In this document: positions 52,909-62,334 of the stretch, piece after piece | Layout: each line of letters begins with the position of its first letter | Position numbering within the stretch: the stretch's first letter is position 1 | DNA from: Methanosarcina barkeri str. Wiesmoor | GTDB taxonomy: Archaea > Halobacteriota > Methanosarcinia > Methanosarcinales > Methanosarcinaceae | Assembly (NCBI RefSeq): GCF_000969985.1 | Contig: NZ_CP009526.1 | Span: 558,001 to 622,000 of the forward strand | Direction: 5' to 3' | Length of the DNA: 64,000 bases | The notes under the pieces: generated by a model | Told to the model about the DNA's origin: nothing | The model's input: the letters and a program-made list of their open reading frames with translations, nothing else | Databases searched by the model: none | Position numbers and translations under genes: made by a program

Positions 52909-54252
52909 ATGGCTGAAGATATTAAATCCAAAGTAATCCAGGCAAAAAAGGCATCGATTGAACTTTCCAGTGTAAGTACGGAAGTAAAAAACCTGGCACT
53001 TGAGGCGATGGCTCAGGCTCTGGACAAGGAAAGGAAAGCTATTCTGGATGCAAATGCAAAAGATCTTGAAGCTGCAGCGGAACTGAAAAAGAAAGGGAAG
53101 CTCACTCAGGCTCTTGTAGACAGGCTTAAAGTAAGTGATTCAAAGATTGATGGAATGATTGCAGGAATCAGAGATGTAATTAAGCTCAAAGATCCTGTAG
53201 GAGATACTCTTTCTACTCTTGAGCTGGATAAAGACCTTATTCTCTACCAGGTGAGCTGTCCAATTGGCCTGATAGGTGTTATCTTTGAGTCCCGACCTGA
53301 CGTGGTGCCTCAGGTTATGTCCCTTTGCCTTAAGAGTGGGAACGCGACCATCTTCAAAGGTGGGAGTGAAGCTCGGGAGTCGAATCGCACTATTTTTCAA
53401 ATTCTTGTAAAAGCCATAGAATCCACAGACGGTATGCCAGCAGGGGCTTTCCAGCTTATGGAAACCAGAGAAGAGATAATGGACCTTTTGAGCCTTGATG
53501 CCTATGTAGACCTCCTAATTCCCAGGGGTTCAAATGAATTTGTCAAGTTTATCCAGGAAAATACGAAAATCTCTGTACTGGGACATACCAGTGGGATCTG
53601 CCATATTTATGTGGACGAGTACGTGGATCTCGATACAGCCTGGAAGGTCTGCTTCGATGCGAAAGTACAGTATCCTGCAGTATGCAATGCCATTGAAACC
53701 CTTCTGATAAACCGTAAAATTGCGGATACTTTTCTGCCGAAGATGGCAGAGATGTACCTGAGCGCAGGGGTTGAATTACGCTGTGACGAGGATAGTTATG
53801 CTCTGCTTGAAAAAAGAGGGCTTTCTCCTCTCTCAAGAGCTACGGAAGAAGACTGGAGTCTTGAGTACAATGATCTCATTCTTTCGATAAAACTCGTTGA
53901 TACTATAAAAGAAGCTATCGACCACATAAACACTTTCGGTTCCCATCACACCGATGGAATAATAACTGAGGATGCTTCAAGAAGAAAAGCGTTCACAGCG
54001 CTTGTTGATTCTTCGAGTGTTATGGTAAACGCCTCAACCCGTTTTGCGGATGGCTATCGTTATGGGAAAGGAGCTGAGGTTGGAATAAGCACAAACAAAA
54101 TCCATTCCCGTGGGCCTGTAGGCATGGAAGGTCTTCTGATCTACAAATATATCTTGCTCGGGAAAGGGCAGGTTGTTGCAGATTATGCAGGAGAAAATGC
54201 AAAACCCTATACGCACAGAAAACTTGACCTTAAGTTTGAGGATGTAAATTGA
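52909..54252 (+). CDS. proA: gamma-glutamyl phosphate reductase
   Basis: 447 residues. IKSKVIQAKKASIELSSVST at the start, IGLIGVIFESRPDVVPQ, SGNATIFKGGSEARESN, GNEFVKFIQENTKI, and the catalytic Cys in VQYPAVCNAIETLLI, then FGSHHTDGIITED. Reduces glutamyl phosphate to the semialdehyde with NADPH in proline synthesis. I start at the ATG at 52909 (AGGTGA upstream) and not 52849. First gene of the proA-proB-proC group. Confidence 0.95.
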   Translation: MAEDIKSKVIQAKKASIELSSVSTEVKNLALEAMAQALDKERKAILDANAKDLEAAAELKKKGKLTQALVDRLKVSDSKIDGMIAGIRDVIKLKDPVGDTLSTLELDKDLILYQVSCPIGLIGVIFESRPDVVPQVMSLCLKSGNATIFKGGSEARESNRTIFQILVKAIESTDGMPAGAFQLMETREEIMDLLSLDAYVDLLIPRGSNEFVKFIQENTKISVLGHTSGICHIYVDEYVDLDTAWKVCFDAKVQYPAVCNAIETLLINRKIADTFLPKMAEMYLSAGVELRCDEDSYALLEKRGLSPLSRATEEDWSLEYNDLILSIKLVDTIKEAIDHINTFGSHHTDGIITEDASRRKAFTALVDSSSVMVNASTRFADGYRYGKGAEVGISTNKIHSRGPVGMEGLLIYKYILLGKGQVVADYAGENAKPYTHRKLDLKFEDVN

Positions 54253-54401
54253 AACCCTGTTGAAGAATGCCGAAGAATTATGATATGTTTATATACCTGA
54301 ATTGAAATACCAGCGCAAATTGAGTGCAAGCGATGGAAATCCGGATTGCAGCTGTTACTAATTTCAGCTGTATTCCCAAAATATTTTACGAGGCCTTGTT
54401 A

Positions 54402-55553
54402 TTGACAGATAGAAATGAATTCCTCAATGATATTAATAAAATCGTTATCAAAATCGGTACTTCCTCACTTACAAAACAGAACTGTGACAGTACAAAAGAA
54501 AACTGTAGTATTGATCCTACCTTTATAGAAAATATTGCAGCTCAGGTCTCCGAACTTCGAAAGCTCGGAAAAGAGGTAATTGTGGTAAGTTCGGGGGCAA
54601 TAGGTGTAGGACTCTATGAGCTGGGCATTGCCCCAAAACCTCGTGAAATTCCTATCAGGCAGGCAGCAGCAGCGGTAGGACAGAGCATCCTTATGCAGTA
54701 CTGGAGCGAAGCTTTTTCGAAACACGGGATAAAAGTTGCTCAAATCCTTCTTACTTATGAATTCTATTCTGACCGGGTATCCTACCTCAACCTCAGAAAC
54801 AGTATCTCTACCCTTCTGGAATATGGGGTAGTTCCCATAATAAATGAAAACGATTGTACCTGTACAAACGAGATTGAAGCAATCTTTGGAGACAATGACA
54901 AACTTTCTGCAATGGTTGCAAGCAAAATCGATGCTGATCTCCTGATTATTCTTTCGGATATCGATGGCCTTTTTGACAAAAACCCAAAGATACACGAGGA
55001 TGCCAGACTCATCTCTCTCGTTGAAAAAATTACGCCTGAAATCGAAAGTTATGGGGGTGACCCTACAAGCTTTAAGGGCGTAGGGGGAATGAGGACCAAG
55101 ATAAAAGCTGCAAAGATCTGTAGCATGGCAGGTTGCTATGTCTTGATTGCAAACAGCGAAATTGAAGACGTTCTTCTGAAGGTTTTGTCTGGAAAAGAGA
55201 TAGGTACCCTCTTCCTGGCTGAAAGGCATATCCAGAAGAACCGTGCCCGCTGGATCATCCTTTCAAGGGCTTCAGGCACTATCCGTGTAGACGCAGGGGC
55301 AAAAGCCGCAGTTCTTGGGAAAAACAGTCTTCTTTCGGCAGGAGTTGTGGATGTTGAGGGAAATTTTGATAGAGGAGATGTGGTTAGATTAGAGTGTGAA
55401 GGCAGAGTCTTTGCGAAAGGAATCACAGACTACACATCTGAAGAACTTATGAAAATAAAAGGTGCCCACACCGATGAAATCGAGGGTATCCTGGGTTATA
55501 ATAATTACAGCAATGTAATAAAAAAAGAAAATATCGGCATAATGGAGAACTGA
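54402..55553 (+). CDS. proB: glutamate 5-kinase
   Basis: 383 residues. IVIKIGTSSLTKQN, VVSSGAIGVGLYELGI, RQAAAAVGQSILMQYW, INENDCTCTNEIEAIFGDND and FKGVGGMRTKIKAA form the amino-acid kinase domain; the last ~110 residues (ASGTIRVDAGAKAAVLGK, FDRGDVVRLECE) are a PUA domain. Phosphorylates glutamate at the gamma carboxyl. I prefer TTG 54402 (8 bp after GAGG) over the GTG at 54324, which would add 26 unaligned residues. The start is 149 bp after proA. Confidence 0.93.
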   Translation: MTDRNEFLNDINKIVIKIGTSSLTKQNCDSTKENCSIDPTFIENIAAQVSELRKLGKEVIVVSSGAIGVGLYELGIAPKPREIPIRQAAAAVGQSILMQYWSEAFSKHGIKVAQILLTYEFYSDRVSYLNLRNSISTLLEYGVVPIINENDCTCTNEIEAIFGDNDKLSAMVASKIDADLLIILSDIDGLFDKNPKIHEDARLISLVEKITPEIESYGGDPTSFKGVGGMRTKIKAAKICSMAGCYVLIANSEIEDVLLKVLSGKEIGTLFLAERHIQKNRARWIILSRASGTIRVDAGAKAAVLGKNSLLSAGVVDVEGNFDRGDVVRLECEGRVFAKGITDYTSEELMKIKGAHTDEIEGILGYNNYSNVIKKENIGIMEN

Positions 55554-55775
55554 ATTAAATTTTCCAGCATACTCAAAGAGTTAAACTGGATTTTCTGAGA
55601 TTTTTAAAGAATCCAAATTAATTTCTTGTAGTTTGGAAGCTTTTATCAATCTACTAATTTCTTATAACTTTATTTGGGCTATAACATCCCTTTAAATTAC
55701 TCAATACTAATCGAAAATACGTTTTGAGGTAATTACCTCGATATCCCCATTTATTTTGAAAATAGGAGAAATTAT

Positions 55776-56594
55776 ATGGTAGATCAAAACCAAAAGATAG
55801 GATTTATCGGAGCAGGAAAAATGGGCTCTGCACTTATGCAGGGAATTATAAAGGCCGGAATTGTAAAGCCTGAAAACCTTGGCGCAGCCGACGTGTACGA
55901 GCCTTTCTTGAACGATCTAAAGGCAAAGCTTGGCATTAATATATCTACTGACAATTCCGTTATCGCCAGGGCATCCGATATTCTTCTCCTAGCAGTAAAG
56001 CCCCAGACTCTGGGTTCTGTACTCGAAAATCTTAAAGCTGACATAACTTCTGATAAACTTATAATCTCAATTGCAGCTGGTGTGCCTCTTGCCACTTACG
56101 AAAATGCGCTCCCCGCTGGCACAAGAGTCATACGTGTGATGCCAAATATTGCGGCCACAGTTTCCGAAGCTGCTTCAGGTATTGCTCCAGGTAAAAATGC
56201 CACTCCCGAAGACGTGAAAACTGCCCTTGAGATCTTTTCTGCAGTCGGCACTGCAGTCCAGGTGTCTGAGTCCATAATGGACGCAGTTACAGGTCTTTCA
56301 GGCAGCGGGCCTGCATTTATCTTTCCTGTGATTGAGGCAATGGCCGATGGGGCTGTTCTTGAAGGAATGGACAGGAAAAGTGCCCTCACTCTCTCAGCCC
56401 AGACTGTACTTGGGGCTGCAAAAATGATGCTTGAAACAGGCCTGCACCCTGGAGAACTCAAGGATATGGTTACTTCTCCTGCCGGGACTACCATCCAAGG
56501 TGTCCATGCTCTTGAAGAGGCTGGAGTCAGGGCTGCATTTATGAATGCAGTTATAAGGGCAACCGAACGCTCAAAAGAACTTGGAAAGAAGTAA
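55776..56594 (+). CDS. proC: pyrroline-5-carboxylate reductase
   Basis: 272 residues: NAD(P)-binding IGFIGAGKMGSALMQGII, AVKPQTLGSVLENL, IISIAAGVPL, RVMPNIAATVSEAASG, and VTGLSGSGPAFIF plus SPAGTTIQGVHALEEAGVRA in the C-terminal dimerisation domain. Last step of proline synthesis. AGGAG precedes the ATG. Completes the proline pathway with the two genes upstream. Confidence 0.95.
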   Translation: MVDQNQKIGFIGAGKMGSALMQGIIKAGIVKPENLGAADVYEPFLNDLKAKLGINISTDNSVIARASDILLLAVKPQTLGSVLENLKADITSDKLIISIAAGVPLATYENALPAGTRVIRVMPNIAATVSEAASGIAPGKNATPEDVKTALEIFSAVGTAVQVSESIMDAVTGLSGSGPAFIFPVIEAMADGAVLEGMDRKSALTLSAQTVLGAAKMMLETGLHPGELKDMVTSPAGTTIQGVHALEEAGVRAAFMNAVIRATERSKELGKK

Positions 56595-56867
56595 ATTTTT
56601 TCCATTTTATTCTACTTTTTTATTGTAATTGTTCAGTCCCTGCAAAATAGGTCTCTTGATATTAATCTCAATGTGATTGAGCAGTGCAAATAAAAATCAG
56701 TGAAAAACCAGTGAAATATGAAAAAACATGATCGACAACCAACAATTGAAAAAATAAACTTAGAGATATTTGCTTATGAGTTCTACTAAAGATGGTTATT
56801 GATCATGCTTTGCCCAGGCTGAATATTTGCCCAGGCTGAGTAGGCGTGAAAATTTTTATTTTCTGAA

Positions 56868-57557
56868 TTATTTCTTACTATCTTTTTTAAAGCACAAAAA
56901 CCAGTCAAGACAGTACATGTTTTCTTCGAGCTTACCAGTTCTTTCCTTTAGGGCTTCCATCGAACTGGGAGCTGGAACAATAACATCATCCCCAGGCTGC
57001 CAGTTAGCCGGCGTTGCGACTTTTTCGGCCGTATTTTTCTGCAGGGCGGCCACAACTCTCTTGATCTCCTGCATATTCCTTCCTGTTGACTGCGGATAGT
57101 AGAGTATTGTCCTAATTTTCGCTTCAGGATCAATAATAAATACGGCTCTTACAGCCTGTGTCGTAGAGGTTTTTGGCTGGATCATACCATATTTTTTTGC
57201 GACATCCATCTTCAGGTCTTCTATCACCGGAAATTTGATCTCGAGATTTTTCATTCCTTTATATTCAATTTTCTCTTCTATTCTCTTAAGCCATGCAATA
57301 TGAGAGAATACGCTGTCTATAGAAAGCCCTATAAGCTCAGTGTTCATCTCTCTGAATTCCTCCTGCATACTGGCAAAAGTCATGAATTCGGTGGTACATA
57401 CGGGTGTGAAATCTGCAGGATGACTGAAAAGAATAACCCACTTACCTTTGTAATCATCAGGGAAATTGATTTGTCCCTGAGTTGTCACTGCTGTAAATGA
57501 TGGTGCATCATCTCCGATCAGAGGCATGTGTATCTGTTCATTCTCAACTTCTTCCAT
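56868..57557 (-). CDS. peroxiredoxin (Prx6/archaeal type)
   Basis: 229 residues from the ATG at 57557 (AGGTGA 5 bp before; GTG 57566 is the alternative). Peroxidatic Cys54 in PADFTPVCTTE, then LIGLSIDSVFSHIAWLKRIE and FPVIEDLKMDVAKKYGM. The C-terminal arm has two further cysteines in NMYCLDWFLCFKK, as in Aeropyrum-type archaeal 2-Cys peroxiredoxins. Reduces hydrogen peroxide. Single gene. Confidence 0.93.
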   Translation of the reverse strand: MEEVENEQIHMPLIGDDAPSFTAVTTQGQINFPDDYKGKWVILFSHPADFTPVCTTEFMTFASMQEEFREMNTELIGLSIDSVFSHIAWLKRIEEKIEYKGMKNLEIKFPVIEDLKMDVAKKYGMIQPKTSTTQAVRAVFIIDPEAKIRTILYYPQSTGRNMQEIKRVVAALQKNTAEKVATPANWQPGDDVIVPAPSSMEALKERTGKLEENMYCLDWFLCFKKDSKK

Positions 57558-57996
57558 ATTTTTCACCTATTTTAAGCTCATGCTTTTTCTTTTGGGACCA
57601 AAAATTGAGTTCAAGTTCAGAGGCTTTCCCTTAACAGAGTTAGTAGGCTTAATCTTTAAAAGCCCTTTCTTCCCTCAATCATCCCCAAACTACCTATAGT
57701 TATTTTTGTTCTTATATATTTGTTCCGAGAAACGGATAAAAAGTTTACTTTGTTATAAATACTTTTTTTTAAAACTTTATTTTCTTTTAACTATTATTTT
57801 TTCCAAAATAAGCGCTATAAATCAATTTTTGAGCTATTTTTCCGTCTATACTTTTAATTTTTCTGTATTATGTATTTTGAAGTCTTTTTTGAAAGATCTT
57901 CGTCTTTTCACGTCTTATTTTTTTAAAAAGAAGTTTTTTGGACTTTTATTTTGGAAAATAATTTATGCTGGGAATCCTTTGTTATATGGGGGTTAA
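57558..57996. other. AT-rich spacer, no gene
   Basis: Upstream region shared by the divergent peroxiredoxin and DUF523 genes. Very T-rich. A 96-codon frame at 57706-57996 is low-complexity (Phe/Ile/Leu/Lys) with no ribosome binding site and is not accepted. Confidence 0.5.
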
Positions 57997-58980
57997 ATGA
58001 GGGAGTTTGTTCGGCCAAAGGTTGTGGTTAGTAGGTGCCTTGGGTTTGATCACTGTCGATACAACGGGAATATCATAAACAGTTCGATAGTGGCGAACCT
58101 TATGGAGTATGTTGATTTCCTGCCTGTCTGCCCGGAAGTGGAGATAGGTCTCGGTGTTCCAAGAGATCCGTTAAGGATTATTCTTAAGAATGGGGAACAG
58201 CGGCTTGTCCAGCCCGCAAGCGGCAGGGATATAACTGAAACTATGGAGGCATTTTGCACTGATTTTCTCGGTTCTATAGGAGAAATTGATGGTCTTATTC
58301 TTAAATACAGGTCTCCTTCTTGCGGCATTAAGGAAGTAAAGGTTTACTCGACTGCAGCGCTGAAATCAGCGGTAATCGGAAAATCTTCAGGGTATTTCGG
58401 GAGGGCAGTCCTGAAAGAATTTTCCTATCTACCTGTTGAGGATGAAGGAAGGCTAAGGAATACTCGCATAAAAGAACATTTCATGACCAGGATTTTTATG
58501 CTTGCTGCTTTCCGAAAAGTAAAATCTGAAGGCCGCATGAGAAACCTTGTCGCGTTCCATACCGAAAATAAGTATCTACTCATGGTGTATAACCAGGAAG
58601 AACTCAGGAAACTGGGAGCTATTGTTGCAAATAAAGAAAGGAAAACCTTTCAAGAGCTGGTTTCTGAGTACGAGAAACACCTTTACATTGCTCTCTCCAG
58701 GCCTCCCAGGTATACTTCAATTATCAATGTACTCATGCATGCTTTTGGACATTTTTCAGAGAAGCTCTCAAACCAGGAAAAAGCGCTATTTTTTGGCTGG
58801 ATTCAGAAGTACAGGAACGGAAAAGTCTCTCTTTGCCCTGCGATTAATATAATCAGGTCGTGGGCTGTGCGCTTTGAAGACCAGTATCTTATGAATCAGA
58901 CCTTTTTTGAGCCCTATCCAGAAGGCTTGATGGAAGTAAACCCTGTAGACTCCCACCTCAGGGAAGACCTCTGGAAATGA
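57997..58980 (+). CDS. DUF523/DUF1722 fusion protein
   Basis: 327 residues. DUF523: PKVVVSRCLGFDHCRYNGNI near the N terminus, FLPVCPEVEIGLGVPRDPLR and ILKYRSPSCGIKEV. DUF1722: AFRKVKSEGRMRNLVAFHTE, YKLAL-like YEKHLYIALSRPPR, then EKLSNQEKALFFGWIQKYRN. In bacteria this fusion is linked to photolyase or DNA-repair-related regulation in some accounts; function is unknown. GGGGTTAA precedes the ATG. Confidence 0.85.
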   Translation: MREFVRPKVVVSRCLGFDHCRYNGNIINSSIVANLMEYVDFLPVCPEVEIGLGVPRDPLRIILKNGEQRLVQPASGRDITETMEAFCTDFLGSIGEIDGLILKYRSPSCGIKEVKVYSTAALKSAVIGKSSGYFGRAVLKEFSYLPVEDEGRLRNTRIKEHFMTRIFMLAAFRKVKSEGRMRNLVAFHTENKYLLMVYNQEELRKLGAIVANKERKTFQELVSEYEKHLYIALSRPPRYTSIINVLMHAFGHFSEKLSNQEKALFFGWIQKYRNGKVSLCPAINIIRSWAVRFEDQYLMNQTFFEPYPEGLMEVNPVDSHLREDLWK

Positions 58981-59017
58981 ACTCGTAAACTATAAAATTC
59001 TGGGTGAGGATCATTTT

Positions 59018-60109
59018 ATGAAAAGCTTAACCGCTTTGTTTTATTTCTTTTTACTACTTTCTCTGGCTGAATTTCTCTTAACCTGGTCTAACTCTGAACC
59101 TTCCATAAATTCATATATAGGTGATGCTGGGAAAAGCCTGATAGGAGTGGATATTGTAAATTCTGAGCCTTACAGTGCCTCGATAACAGAGGAGTCAACT
59201 ACTCCCGGAACGTTTTTCCAAACTTACTCCTGGGACTACGAAGGCTGCAAATGGCAGCTTACTCTGCCTCTTGACAATGAACTGTATGAAACATATAAAT
59301 CCAGAACTAGAAACCGAGACTACGACCTATTTGCTTCAGATCCATATGATGACTGGTTAATTAAGGAGATAGCAGAGGCTTTGCTTTCTCTCTCAAAAGC
59401 TCACGGGCTTGAAGAAAGGCAAATTCCAGAGTTTTGTATTTCTTTTGTTCAATCTCTGGATTATATCTCGGATCTTGAAAGTTCGGGTTATGACCAGTAC
59501 CCCCGTTTTCCTTACGAAACTCTTTATGAGAATGGAGGAGACTGTGAAGATACTTCAATTCTCTCCGTGGCAATTCTTCAGGAGATGGGCTATGATGCTG
59601 TTCTTCTGGAGCTTCCTGAACATATGGCTCTCGGGATAAAATGTAACACTGGGTACAAAGGCAGGAGTTTCGAATACGAAGGCAGCGATTACTATTATCT
59701 GGAGACCACAGGGAGTGATTGGCAGATAGGTGAAGTCCCGGAAGAATATGCAGACCAGCCTGTAAATGTTGTCCCCGTCTACAGAAGGCCTACGATTAAT
59801 CTCGATTTCAAAGCGCAGTGTGCATACTCAAAAAAAGAAGGGGTTGTAGATATTAACATAACTGTAAGAAACGTGGGTTCGGAGAGAGCTGAAAATGCAA
59901 CCGTTTACGTTGCCCTTCAGGCTGAAGATAAGCTTTCTTTGTGGGATGAAATTGAAAGTTCTTCAATTACTATTGAGCCGGATGAAGTTTTCAATTACAC
60001 TGCAAAAGGCCTTACGGTTCCTGCAGGAAAAAAATTCAGGGTATATGTACAGGCATCTGGAGAAAACCTCGTACCTGAAAACATAACCAGTGAATGGGCT
60101 ATGATCTGA
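59018..60109 (+). CDS. exported transglutaminase-like protein
   Basis: 363 residues. N-terminal membrane anchor/signal (LTALFYFFLLLSLAEFLL). A transglutaminase-like core: YQRFPxET-type YDQYPRFPYETLYENGGDCE (catalytic Cys in GGDCED) and His in PEHMALGIKC. The C-terminal ~110 residues form a CARDB-like beta domain (KEGVVDINITVRNVGSERAE, IEPDEVFNYTAKGL). Probably surface-exposed, peptide-bond modifying or hydrolysing. Starts 37 bp after DUF523/DUF1722, same strand; GAGG upstream. Confidence 0.82.
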   Translation: MKSLTALFYFFLLLSLAEFLLTWSNSEPSINSYIGDAGKSLIGVDIVNSEPYSASITEESTTPGTFFQTYSWDYEGCKWQLTLPLDNELYETYKSRTRNRDYDLFASDPYDDWLIKEIAEALLSLSKAHGLEERQIPEFCISFVQSLDYISDLESSGYDQYPRFPYETLYENGGDCEDTSILSVAILQEMGYDAVLLELPEHMALGIKCNTGYKGRSFEYEGSDYYYLETTGSDWQIGEVPEEYADQPVNVVPVYRRPTINLDFKAQCAYSKKEGVVDINITVRNVGSERAENATVYVALQAEDKLSLWDEIESSSITIEPDEVFNYTAKGLTVPAGKKFRVYVQASGENLVPENITSEWAMI

Positions 60110-60417
60110 GAATCCGGCCCTCTGGAATGTTTATATAAAAAAGAAATACACGTAAAAATTTAACTTACAGAGCGTCGTAAAAGTCTAAATTTATTAGAGA
60201 TTTGGAAATAATGCTCAGAATACGAAGTGAAAGATATTTTCTTGCTAATACCTATAAATCTAAAAACACAACCATACAGATTTTTTACTGACATCTTTTT
60301 TCCAGATGTAAATTTCTGGTCTATATATACAGTTTAAACAGAAAAAGCTACTTATGTTTATTTAATTGTGACTTGCTTTATACACAGATTTATATAACTA
60401 TAGCTATAACTATTAAA

Positions 60418-60527
60418 ACTTACGCGGTTGAACTGAGAAATCAATAGCATCAAACCCTCAACCGTCTAAACCCTTGCCCTATTCACAACGTTGATTGTGG
60501 CTGATTTTGTATTTCAAGTGCGTAAGT
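60418..60527. mobile_element. 110-bp MITE-like element with inverted ends
   Basis: Ends ACTTACGC (60418-60425) and GCGTAAGT (60520-60527) are perfect 8-bp inverted repeats; over 15 bp (ACTTACGCGGTTGAA versus ACTTACGCACTTGAA) only two bases differ. Inside, CGGTTGA and TCAACCG form another inverted pair. No frame. The size and ends suggest a non-autonomous IS derivative; target-site duplication is not clear. The rest of 60110-60603 is an AT-rich spacer. Confidence 0.55.
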
Positions 60528-60603
60528 CCTAACTATAAAACTAGATATATATTCTATAAAATTATTTTCTATGACGATCTGGATTATTCATAGGCGAGCT
60601 TTT

Positions 60604-61245
60604 ATGATTCAATCAAAGAAAGATTATATATTTTATTTAAAAGCAGATGAGATTGCACTTAAAAAAAAAAGAGGTACAGTCCAGTATTATAGGGATTATC
60701 TTTTGGATGATATCTGGAGATTTGAGAGATTACTAAGGAAAAGAGAATTTTATATAAATTGTAAAAAAGGTATTATATATAAACTATATCTTCCGTACCT
60801 TTATTTTAAATTCCAAAGATTAAGCACGAAATTAGGATTTACTATACCTCCAAATGTATTCGGGCCTGGATTATCTATTGCTCATAAAGGTACTTTAATT
60901 GTAAATAGCAATGCAAAAGTTGGTGAAAATTGTCGCATTCATACTGGTGTAAATATTGGAACAAATGCCTATAGTATGGAGGACGAATTAAGACCGGATT
61001 TTGTATTACCTGTGCCAAAAATAGGAAATAATGTATATATTGGTCCCGGCGTTAAAATCTTTGGAGATATTGAAATTGCAGATAATATCGCAATAGGTGC
61101 AAATTCAGTAGTAAACAAATCCTTTAAAGAAGAAGGTATTACAATAGCAGGAGTTCCAGCAAAAAAAGTTAGTAGTGAAGGATTTGATAAATGTTACTAT
61201 AAAGCTACAGACATTTTAAGAGGATTCTATAAACCTCCTCAGTAA
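60604..61245 (+). CDS. serine-acetyltransferase-like hexapeptide acyltransferase
   Basis: 213 residues from the ATG at 60604 (MIQSKKDYIFYLKADEIALK); an in-frame ATG at 60571 lacks support. The C-terminal half is a left-handed beta helix: LSIAHKGTLIVNSNAKVGEN, CRIHTGVNIGTNAYS, KIGNNVYIGPGVKIFGDIEI, AIGANSVVNKSF and AGVPAKKV, as in CysE and surface-polysaccharide O-acetyltransferases. The gene is more AT-rich than its neighbours and follows the MITE-like element, so horizontal acquisition is plausible. The acceptor is unknown. Confidence 0.82.
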   Translation: MIQSKKDYIFYLKADEIALKKKRGTVQYYRDYLLDDIWRFERLLRKREFYINCKKGIIYKLYLPYLYFKFQRLSTKLGFTIPPNVFGPGLSIAHKGTLIVNSNAKVGENCRIHTGVNIGTNAYSMEDELRPDFVLPVPKIGNNVYIGPGVKIFGDIEIADNIAIGANSVVNKSFKEEGITIAGVPAKKVSSEGFDKCYYKATDILRGFYKPPQ

Positions 61246-61780
61246 TTTGCTTGTATCGTGAAGATAAAAGGCCTTAATGTCCACATTCCGGACCTTAGCT
61301 CACTTTCCGAAGTAAATTTTCGTAAATTCATATTTTTATTGCTATCGATTTTCAATCAAACGTGGATTTATTGGACTTTTATGTAGTAGGTAAAAGCAAC
61401 TATGTGGTGTATTTAGAGGCAAAAAACTATATCATTCGATTTTCACCAAATACCACTAAAAATCTAAATTATTTGCACCTACTCCAAAAACGCTATCAAG
61501 AAATATATTGATTCTCAAAAAAATACTGTGGAATGTAGGCTTAGCTTTACTCAACCGGACAAAAATGCAATATTGACAGCATAACTGAAAGTTGGGAATA
61601 GAGTCAAGAATAAAAAACAAAGGCTACTTTCATGCCAATTAACTTATATCTGCAAGAGCATAGAGAACCTGCAAACGTATGAGTTCTCAATAAATTCCTT
61701 ATTTTCGGAGTTACTTATATATCGAATATAAGCAATCTATTATTAATTTATTAAAGCATTTTGTACTTAGGGGTGGTCAA
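61246..61780. other. AT-rich spacer, no gene
   Basis: No frame with a ribosome binding site. 61340-61500 (for example ATTTATTGGACTTTTATGTA) may be an eroded gene, but no family is recognisable. A TATA-like CTTATATATC (61707) lies before the PspC gene. Confidence 0.35.
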
Positions 61781-61966
61781 ATGAATAAATTGTATAGGTC
61801 AAAGAAGAACAGGATTATTGCAGGGGTATGTGGTGGGCTAGGTGAATACTTTAAAGTTGATCCTACGCTTATACGGCTTCTATGGTTGCTAATTTCTATA
61901 GTGGGTGCGGGAAGCGGTATAGTTGCCTATATAATAGCATGGATTATAATTCCTGAAGAGCCCTGA
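61781..61966 (+). CDS. PspC domain small membrane protein
   Basis: 61 residues: MNKLYRSKKNRIIAGVCGGL, GEYFKVDPTLIRLLWLLISI and a membrane helix ending IAWIIIPEEP. Typical PspC-like protein tied to membrane stress. GGGGTGG precedes the ATG. The stop codon falls in the loop of a hairpin. Confidence 0.92.
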   Translation: MNKLYRSKKNRIIAGVCGGLGEYFKVDPTLIRLLWLLISIVGAGSGIVAYIIAWIIIPEEP

Positions 61967-61972
61967 GGGCTC
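61957..61972 (+). terminator. hairpin terminator with the PspC stop codon in its loop
   Basis: GAGCCC-TGA-GGGCTC followed by TCTGTTTTATCTT. The stem is perfect and the loop is the TGA stop, so the hairpin overlaps the end of the gene (about 61957-61972). Confidence 0.55.
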
Positions 61973-62227
61973 TCTGTTTTATCTTGAAATAATTCCGTTT
62001 TGAAACTTTTTTCCTTTTGTTCATTCTTATAACCCAAACAATCTCATTCCAGCTCTGAATTTTGTTTCAACTGGCAATCTGTTCCAGAATGCATCTTGTG
62101 GTGATTGAAATCGTAATAAAAACAGAAGTTTTTAAGTATTTATAAAAAGTATGGTCGCTCAAAGAGGCAATAACTCCCAGGTCAACGGAAATTAAATAAA
62201 AAAATTAAAGATGGGGTCGGAATGTAA

Positions 62228-62263
62228 AATCCAGTGAAAAGAAAGTAGTGAAATCACTGGATT
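62228..62263 (-). terminator. 10-bp perfect inverted repeat beyond the methyltransferase gene
   Basis: AATCCAGTGA (62228-62237) and TCACTGGATT (62254-62263) with a 16-nt loop, about 70 bp past the stop of the gene at 62335 (minus strand). Likely a terminator or RNA-stabilising stem for the right-edge operon. The remainder of 61973-62334 holds nothing recognised. Confidence 0.4.
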
Positions 62264-62334
62264 AAATTGTATCACTTAACTTCTTTATTTAAAGTGTACG
62301 ATCTGAGCCTGTATTGCCGTAATTATTAGCTCAC

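Noticed and set aside
57706..57996. 96-codon frame before the DUF523 gene
   Set aside because: Low complexity from T-rich DNA, no ribosome binding site.
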